This document shows, one piece after another, positions 58,730 to 64,000 of a stretch of 64,000 bases of DNA (within the stretch, counting starts at the first letter, position 1; each line of letters starts with the position of its first letter). The translations under genes were made by a program, and so were the position numbers. Origin of the DNA: Thermoanaerobaculia bacterium (lineage in GTDB: Bacteria > Acidobacteriota > Thermoanaerobaculia > Multivoradales > JAIOJS01); NCBI GenBank assembly GCA_030429235.1, contig JAUIDB010000011.1:62001-126000 (forward strand), given 5' to 3'. The notes below the pieces were generated by a model, which was not told the origin of the DNA, made no database searches, and worked only from the letters and a program-made list of their open reading frames with translations.

Positions 58730-59824
58730 TTAGCGTCGGACGCGGGCGAAGGAGGGACCGGCCCGACGATGGATCCAGCCGCCGAGTTCGAGCTCGAGAA
58801 GTTGGCCGAGCAGTCGATCGACGGGTTGGTCGAGACGGGCGGCGAGACGATCGAGCCCAATCGTGTCGCCGCGAGGTATCTGGCGCCAGATGGCGGTGGC
58901 GAGCTCGCTCAGCGGTGGGGGAGTCTCGGTCGCGAGCTCGCCCGTCTCGGACGCCTCGCCCAGCAGGTCGTCCGGGTGGAGAGCGATCCCGGCGCCGTCT
59001 CGCAGCAGCGCGTTGGGTCCGAGGGAGGTCGAGTCGAAGATGCGGCCGGGCAGGGCGAAGACGTCGCGATTCATCTCCATCGCATACCGAGCCGTGATCA
59101 GGGAACCGGATCGCGGAGTCGCCTGCACCACCAGGGTCGACTCTCCGAGGGCGGCGATGATCCGATTGCGCACCGGGAAGTTTCGAGCGCGTGGTTCGGT
59201 GCCCAGCGGAAACTCAGACACCACCGCGCCGGCCTGTCGGATCGATTCGACGAGATGGTGGTGTCGACGCGGATACGAGATGTCGATGCCGCAGCCCAGG
59301 ACGGCGATCGTACGACCCCCGGTAGCTTCCAGAGCGCCGCGATGGGCTTGCAGGTCCACGCCGCGGGCGAAGCCCGACACTACGGTGACCCCTCGGAGGG
59401 CCAGGTGGTGTCCGAAAAAGTGGGCGGCCTCCCGTCCGTACTCGTCCGGCTGACGGGATCCGACGATGGCGACGGCTCGATCGGCACCGAGTTCACCGCG
59501 CACGTAGAGCACGGGCGGCGGCAGCGGAGCCTGAGTGAGCACGTCGGGGTATTCGCGATCCTCTCGAGTCAGGATCCGGGCTCCCATCGCAGCGGCTCGG
59601 TCCTGTTCGCGCTCGGCGATCGCCTGGCTCGCCGGCAGCAGTCGCTGCGCTTTCCCCAGCGTGCGAACCGGAACGCCGAGCCGTCGCGCCAGGCGGTCCA
59701 AGCCCTCCTGCGGGCGATACCACTCTGTGTCGAGGGCTTCGGCCAGGCGGCAGATATGACCCCGCGCGATGTCGTTCTGGGCGTTGAGAGCGATGAGGAG
59801 GTTACGGTGGTTCGACCTTTGCAT
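58730..59824 (-). CDS. dprA: DNA-processing protein DprA
   Basis: VAIVGSRQPDEYGREAAHFFGHHLALRGVTVVSGFARGVDLQAHRGALEATGGRTIAVLGCGID, SEFPLGTEPRARNFPVRNRIIAALGESTLVVQATPRSGSLITARYAMEMNRDVFALPG. Confidence 0.95.
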   Translation of the reverse strand: MQRSNHRNLLIALNAQNDIARGHICRLAEALDTEWYRPQEGLDRLARRLGVPVRTLGKAQRLLPASQAIAEREQDRAAAMGARILTREDREYPDVLTQAPLPPPVLYVRGELGADRAVAIVGSRQPDEYGREAAHFFGHHLALRGVTVVSGFARGVDLQAHRGALEATGGRTIAVLGCGIDISYPRRHHHLVESIRQAGAVVSEFPLGTEPRARNFPVRNRIIAALGESTLVVQATPRSGSLITARYAMEMNRDVFALPGRIFDSTSLGPNALLRDGAGIALHPDDLLGEASETGELATETPPPLSELATAIWRQIPRGDTIGLDRLAARLDQPVDRLLGQLLELELGGWIHRRAGPSFARVRR

Positions 59825-60046
59825 GCTAACCCCGAGTACGTGAAGAACCGTAGCGAGCTTTCACCCAAAACCAACGCCTCCCCAGGGGCGTAGAAGGGTT
59901 GTGATGATCGATGAAGAAGAGCCGGTTCGCGCCCCGTCCGCCCGACAGTGGCGGGTCGGCGGCGACCGCCGGTCGGGCTATACTCCGAGGGCACTTCAAC
60001 TGGTATGCAGCGGCCGATCCAGGGCCGAATTGGGAGGTATCTGGCG

Positions 60047-60463
60047 ATGATCGGACGAGGCCTATTGATCCTGATGGCAGCCCTCGGGCTGGTCGGTTGC
60101 GGCAGTGGGGGGCAGAAGGTCGCGCCATTGCAATCGGCTGGCGACCAGCTGGAGTTTGGGGTGGCGATGGCTCAGCGGGGCCTGTGGAGCGAGGCGCTCT
60201 TCCGCTTCGAACAGGCCAGTTCGTCCCGTCGCGATGTTCGGGTACTGAACAACCTCGCGGTGGCCAGCGAAGCTCTCGGCCGTTTCGACGAAGCCCTCGA
60301 GTACTACCAGGAGGCGTTGCAGATGGCGCCGTCGGACCCGGAGGTCCGCAACAACTACAACCGCTTCGTCAGCTTCTACGAATCGTTCAGAGTCGAGGTC
60401 GCGGAGGATGACGAGTCGAGTGAGGACCCGGCGGCTTCCGGCGCCGAGGGAGGTGCGGCGTGA
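60047..60463 (+). CDS. TPR-containing lipoprotein
   Basis: GGGAGG SD, lipobox ALGLVGCG, TPR-like RVLNNLAVASEALGRFDEALEYYQEALQMAPSDPEVRNNYNRF. Confidence 0.8.
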   Translation: MIGRGLLILMAALGLVGCGSGGQKVAPLQSAGDQLEFGVAMAQRGLWSEALFRFEQASSSRRDVRVLNNLAVASEALGRFDEALEYYQEALQMAPSDPEVRNNYNRFVSFYESFRVEVAEDDESSEDPAASGAEGGAA

Positions 60464-61188
60464 GTCGACGAGCTGATCGAAACATCGCCCGAGAGCTGTT
60501 GGGCGCCCTGTTCTGCCTGGGCCTCTGCCTGGGAATCGGCTCCCCGCCGGTCGAAGCTCAGGGGGTGCGGGTGACGCTGGAGTTGCCGGTGCGAGCGGGC
60601 ATCGACATGCAGGGCCGCGAGACCCTGGTGGCCACGCCGTTCATCGTGGTGCGGCAGGAGGGGGACAACGCGTTTCGTGGCCGCAACGTGGACGTCCAGA
60701 AGGACTTCCAGCGCTACGTCAACAAGCTGCTGCGGCGGGATACCGACCTCGAGGTCGAAACCCTCGACGCGCTCGACTATCCGACCTACGACCTGGAGAT
60801 GCTGGCCGACGATCGAGGCTTCTGGGCCGCGGTTGGAGAGCGCTCCGGAGCGGACTTGATCCTCACCGGTAGCCTCGATTTCGACGTTCGTGATCGCTCC
60901 GGCTATCGCCTGGAGGAGTACGTCTCTCCTTTCGACGGGCGCACCTACTATCGCCAGGTGCTGGTCGAGGAGACCGGTTTCGAATTCGACATCCTGATGC
61001 AGGTATACGACGGCCGCAGCGGCGAGCTTCTCTTTGACGACAACTTCAAGGACTTCAAGACGATGGATACCAACGTCGCCGATCCGGTGGCGGGGATGTT
61101 CCAGAACCTCCGGGCGCTGGAGGATCGCATCGTCGGAGTCTTTGCCCAGAAGACGATCGAGGCCACGCGGGTTCTCTTCCGCAACTGA
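60460..61188 (+). CDS. Secreted protein, weakly CsgG/FlgO-like, unknown function
   Basis: GTG start overlapping previous stop; signal peptide; ERSGADLILTGSLDFDVRDRSG...FDILMQVYDGRSGELLFDDNF resembles CsgG-type domains. Confidence 0.6.
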   Translation: MSRRADRNIARELLGALFCLGLCLGIGSPPVEAQGVRVTLELPVRAGIDMQGRETLVATPFIVVRQEGDNAFRGRNVDVQKDFQRYVNKLLRRDTDLEVETLDALDYPTYDLEMLADDRGFWAAVGERSGADLILTGSLDFDVRDRSGYRLEEYVSPFDGRTYYRQVLVEETGFEFDILMQVYDGRSGELLFDDNFKDFKTMDTNVADPVAGMFQNLRALEDRIVGVFAQKTIEATRVLFRN

Positions 61189-61211
61189 GTGAAACCGAGC
61201 ACGGAGATCTG

Positions 61212-64000
61212 ATGAAGCACGAACTCGTACCGAATCGCAACCGCAGCCTCGCCCGGATCCTGGGTGTCCTGACCGCCTCGCTCTGTCTGGCACTCCCCGC
61301 GGCCGCTCAGTTTGGCAAGAACAAGATCCACTACGACAACTTCGATTGGCGGATCTATCGTTCGCCGCACTTCGATATGTACTACTACCCGGAGGAGGAG
61401 CACCTTCTTCAAAACGTGGTGTCCCTGGCGGAGAGTGCCTACGACCACCTCTCGCGGCGCTTCGACTACCAGATCGAAGAGCGGACCCCGATGATCTTCT
61501 ACAAGACGCACGCCGAGTTCGAGCAGAACAACATCATCCTCGGCTTCATCCCCGAGGGGGTGGGCGCTTTCGCCACCGACGTGCGCTTCCGCATGGTGCT
61601 GCCCGTCGACCTGCCGGCCAACGAGTTGTACCAGCTCATCCTGCACGAGCTGACTCACATCTTCCAGTACCACATCCTGTACGGCGGTAAGGTGAGCCGC
61701 GGCCTCCGCACGCCGGCTCCAACCTGGCTCATCGAAGGGATGGCAAGTTACTACGCCGACGACGAGTCGACCTCGGACAAGATGTTCCTGCGCGATGCCG
61801 TGGTCAACGATCTGGTTCCGCCGATCACGCAGGCACAGGGTGGGGGATTCTTCGCCTACCGGTTCGGCCACGCGGTCTACGACTTCATGGAAGACCGCTG
61901 GGGGCAGGAAGGGATTCTCGACTTCCTCTACGAGTACCGGAGCTCGATCGGCTCACAGGTCGGAAGGGCCATCGACCGGGCCTTCCGGGTCGAGGCGGAA
62001 GACTTCGATGCGGACTTCCGTCGTTGGTTGCGCGAGAAGTATCTGCCCGAGTTGGTCAACACCGGTGAGCCGTCCTACTTCGGTCGGCGCTTCTTCTCGG
62101 GGCGGAGCAATCCGCAGGCGCAGTATTTCTCGCCCACCGTTTCGCCCTCGGGCGATCTGGTAGCCGCGATTGGCAACCCCGAAGGAACCCTGGACGTGGT
62201 GCTGTTCGACACTCGGAACCGACGACCGATGCGCAATCTGACCAAGGGGCTCTCCAACGAGTATCAGTACCTCAATGCACAGTTTGCGACGTCGATCCGT
62301 CGCCAGGGTCGAGACCTGGCCTTCTCGCCCGACGGGAATCTGTTGGCTGCCTTCGGAAAGATCGAGGAGGGGCGCCGCCTTTTCCTGATCGACGTCATCA
62401 AGGGTGGTCTGTCGCGGGTGATCAAGCTCGACGTGCAGCAACCCTTCGCCCCGACCTTCAGTCCCGACGGCCGCAAGATCGCCTTTGCCGGGACCTACGA
62501 TGGCCAGTTCGACATTTTCGAGCTCGACCTGGCGACCGAGCAGGTCCAGAACCTGACGGATGATGTCCAGTTCGATGGTGGCCCCATGTACTCGCCGAAC
62601 GGCGACTTCATCTACTACTCGTCGGTAGTGAGCCACCACGAGAAGATCTTCCGCCTGCCGACCGATGGTTCGAGTGGGCGAGAGGTCGTGCTGCAGGGTG
62701 AGTGGAACGACAAGGACCCCTGGGTCTCCAAGGACGGCCAGCGTCTCTTCTTCACTTCGGACCGCAACAGCTACGACAACATCTACTCGTACGATCTCGA
62801 GAGTGGCGAGGTCGTCCAGCACACCAACGCCATCACCGGTTGCATCCAGCCGGCCCTCATCGAGCGGGCCGACGGGGACGAAGCGCTGATCTACGCCGGC
62901 TACTGGAAGGGGCGATTCGATCTCTACCGAGGCGACCTGGAGCAAATCAACGAGGAACCACTCGAGATCGTGGCGGGCGAGGGTATCTTCGACGCCGACG
63001 CACTGTTCGAGCCGGACATTCAGGTGGCGATCGATCCAGCCAACGACGAGGACTACACCGGCTTCAAGTTGTTCCTCGAGAATGCGACCGGCGGTGTCGG
63101 TGTGACCAGCGACCAGCGGTTCATCTCGCAGGCCCTGGTGACCTTCTCCGACTATCTGGGAGACCGCCGGCTGTTCATGACCTTCCAATCGGTCTCGAGC
63201 TTCTCCGACTTCGACATCAGCTACGTCAACATGAGTCGGCGCATGCAGTGGGGAGTTCGTCTCTACGACGAGCGGACCTTCTACCTGGCCTTCGAGCAGG
63301 TGGGGCCGGACATCTTCGAGATCGAGGAGCGTGAGCAGCAGTTCAGCATTACCGGGCTGCAGGCCTTCCTGTCCTATCCGATCAACCTGTCGCATCGGTT
63401 CGAGGCCAGCGCTGGGTACGCCTACCGGGATTACAACTTCCAGCAGTTCTTCCGAGATCCGGCGACCGGCGAGCTGGTACCGATTCCGGTGTTCAAGCGA
63501 ACCGACGACTATCCCGAGATCGGCGTCGCCCTAGTCGGGGATACGACCAACTTCAAGAACTTCGGTCCTCACTCCGGACGTCGTTGGCGGATCGGTGGCT
63601 ACTACTCCCCGGACTTCGACGAGAGCGGGACCCTGACCTCGCAGCTGCAGCTCGATTGGCGGCAGTACATTCCGGTGACCAAGCGTAGCTTGTTCGCCGT
63701 GCGTACGGTCGGTTTCTCGAGTTGGGGCAACTTCCCGAACATCTTCGCCTTCGGTGGTCTCGATACGGTCCGTGGGTTCCGAACCCGCTCGCTGGTCGGC
63801 GATCGCGGTTTCTACACCAACCTCGAGTTCCGCTTCCCGCTGGTCGATGCTCTGTGGTTCCCCTTCCTTCGATTCAACGGGATTCGCGGCCGCGTGTTCC
63901 TCGACGTCGGAGGGGCTTGGTACGACTACGCGGGGGAGGAGTTCGATTTCTGGGACAGCGACAACGATCGACTCGACGATGCTGTTTCGTCCTGGGGTTG
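61212..64000 (+). CDS. MA-type metallopeptidase / TolB-like beta-propeller / BamA-like outer-membrane barrel fusion (3' end off window)
   Basis: Manual translation: signal peptide, LILHELTHIFQYHI (HExxH) ... WLIEGMASYYADD, PD40 repeats (FSPDGNLLAAFGK, FSPDGRKIAFAGTYDGQFDIFELDL, KDGQRLFFTSDRNSYDNIYSYDL), C-terminal surface-antigen barrel (FGGLDTVRGFRTRSLVGDRGFYTNLEFRFPLV ... RGRVFLDVGGAWYDY). Not in ORF track because no stop lies in the window. Confidence 0.88.
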   Translation, partial: MKHELVPNRNRSLARILGVLTASLCLALPAAAQFGKNKIHYDNFDWRIYRSPHFDMYYYPEEEHLLQNVVSLAESAYDHLSRRFDYQIEERTPMIFYKTHAEFEQNNIILGFIPEGVGAFATDVRFRMVLPVDLPANELYQLILHELTHIFQYHILYGGKVSRGLRTPAPTWLIEGMASYYADDESTSDKMFLRDAVVNDLVPPITQAQGGGFFAYRFGHAVYDFMEDRWGQEGILDFLYEYRSSIGSQVGRAIDRAFRVEAEDFDADFRRWLREKYLPELVNTGEPSYFGRRFFSGRSNPQAQYFSPTVSPSGDLVAAIGNPEGTLDVVLFDTRNRRPMRNLTKGLSNEYQYLNAQFATSIRRQGRDLAFSPDGNLLAAFGKIEEGRRLFLIDVIKGGLSRVIKLDVQQPFAPTFSPDGRKIAFAGTYDGQFDIFELDLATEQVQNLTDDVQFDGGPMYSPNGDFIYYSSVVSHHEKIFRLPTDGSSGREVVLQGEWNDKDPWVSKDGQRLFFTSDRNSYDNIYSYDLESGEVVQHTNAITGCIQPALIERADGDEALIYAGYWKGRFDLYRGDLEQINEEPLEIVAGEGIFDADALFEPDIQVAIDPANDEDYTGFKLFLENATGGVGVTSDQRFISQALVTFSDYLGDRRLFMTFQSVSSFSDFDISYVNMSRRMQWGVRLYDERTFYLAFEQVGPDIFEIEEREQQFSITGLQAFLSYPINLSHRFEASAGYAYRDYNFQQFFRDPATGELVPIPVFKRTDDYPEIGVALVGDTTNFKNFGPHSGRRWRIGGYYSPDFDESGTLTSQLQLDWRQYIPVTKRSLFAVRTVGFSSWGNFPNIFAFGGLDTVRGFRTRSLVGDRGFYTNLEFRFPLVDALWFPFLRFNGIRGRVFLDVGGAWYDYAGEEFDFWDSDNDRLDDAVSSWG

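Noticed and set aside
61953-63395. 480-aa minus-strand ORF
   Set aside because: Antisense to the strongly supported propeller/barrel gene; biased composition typical of GC-rich shadow ORFs.

Overview
This is a high-GC, densely coded bacterial chromosome segment. By gene content it is Gram-negative and probably Acidobacteriota- or deltaproteobacteria-like, but that is inference only. About 58 protein genes can be supported. I saw no rRNA, tRNA, CRISPR array, prophage or transposase.

Main blocks:
(a) selA, plus a locus at 3.7-17.4 kb holding a prepilin peptidase, two pseudopilins each paired with an M20 peptidase, and GT-C, DegT, DPPR-synthase-like UbiA and two YfhO-like membrane proteins.
(b) A biotin carboxylase/BCCP pair.
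(c) An LPS-core cluster (waaA-lpxK-GT9).
(d) A ~12 kb collinear operon headed by an ECF sigma factor and a zinc-finger-type anti-sigma factor. It continues into a hybrid type IV pilus/type II secretion apparatus: an isolated secretin-N-domain protein, GspF, GspE, PilM/N/O/P-like proteins, a TPR-secretin-cohesin-like protein and three pseudopilins, followed by dut.
(e) acnA, queD-queE and gltA.
(f) A dprA / topA / trmFO-xerC-hslV-hslU / dapF / tyrS housekeeping neighbourhood, with an LptM-like lipoprotein carrying FN3 domains directly upstream of dapF.
(g) At the right edge, a truncated metallopeptidase / TolB-propeller / outer-membrane-barrel polypeptide.

The most interesting candidates are the duplicated M20-peptidase + pseudopilin module beside glycosylation-type genes, the sigma/anti-sigma-headed secretion operon, the LptM-like FN3 lipoprotein, the right-edge fusion protein with its two partner genes, and a perfect intrinsic terminator on the minus strand after acnA with no annotated upstream transcript. 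Two edge genes (MFS at 1-745 and the fusion at 61212-64000) are missing from the supplied ORF track because they run off the window. I read them directly from the sequence.
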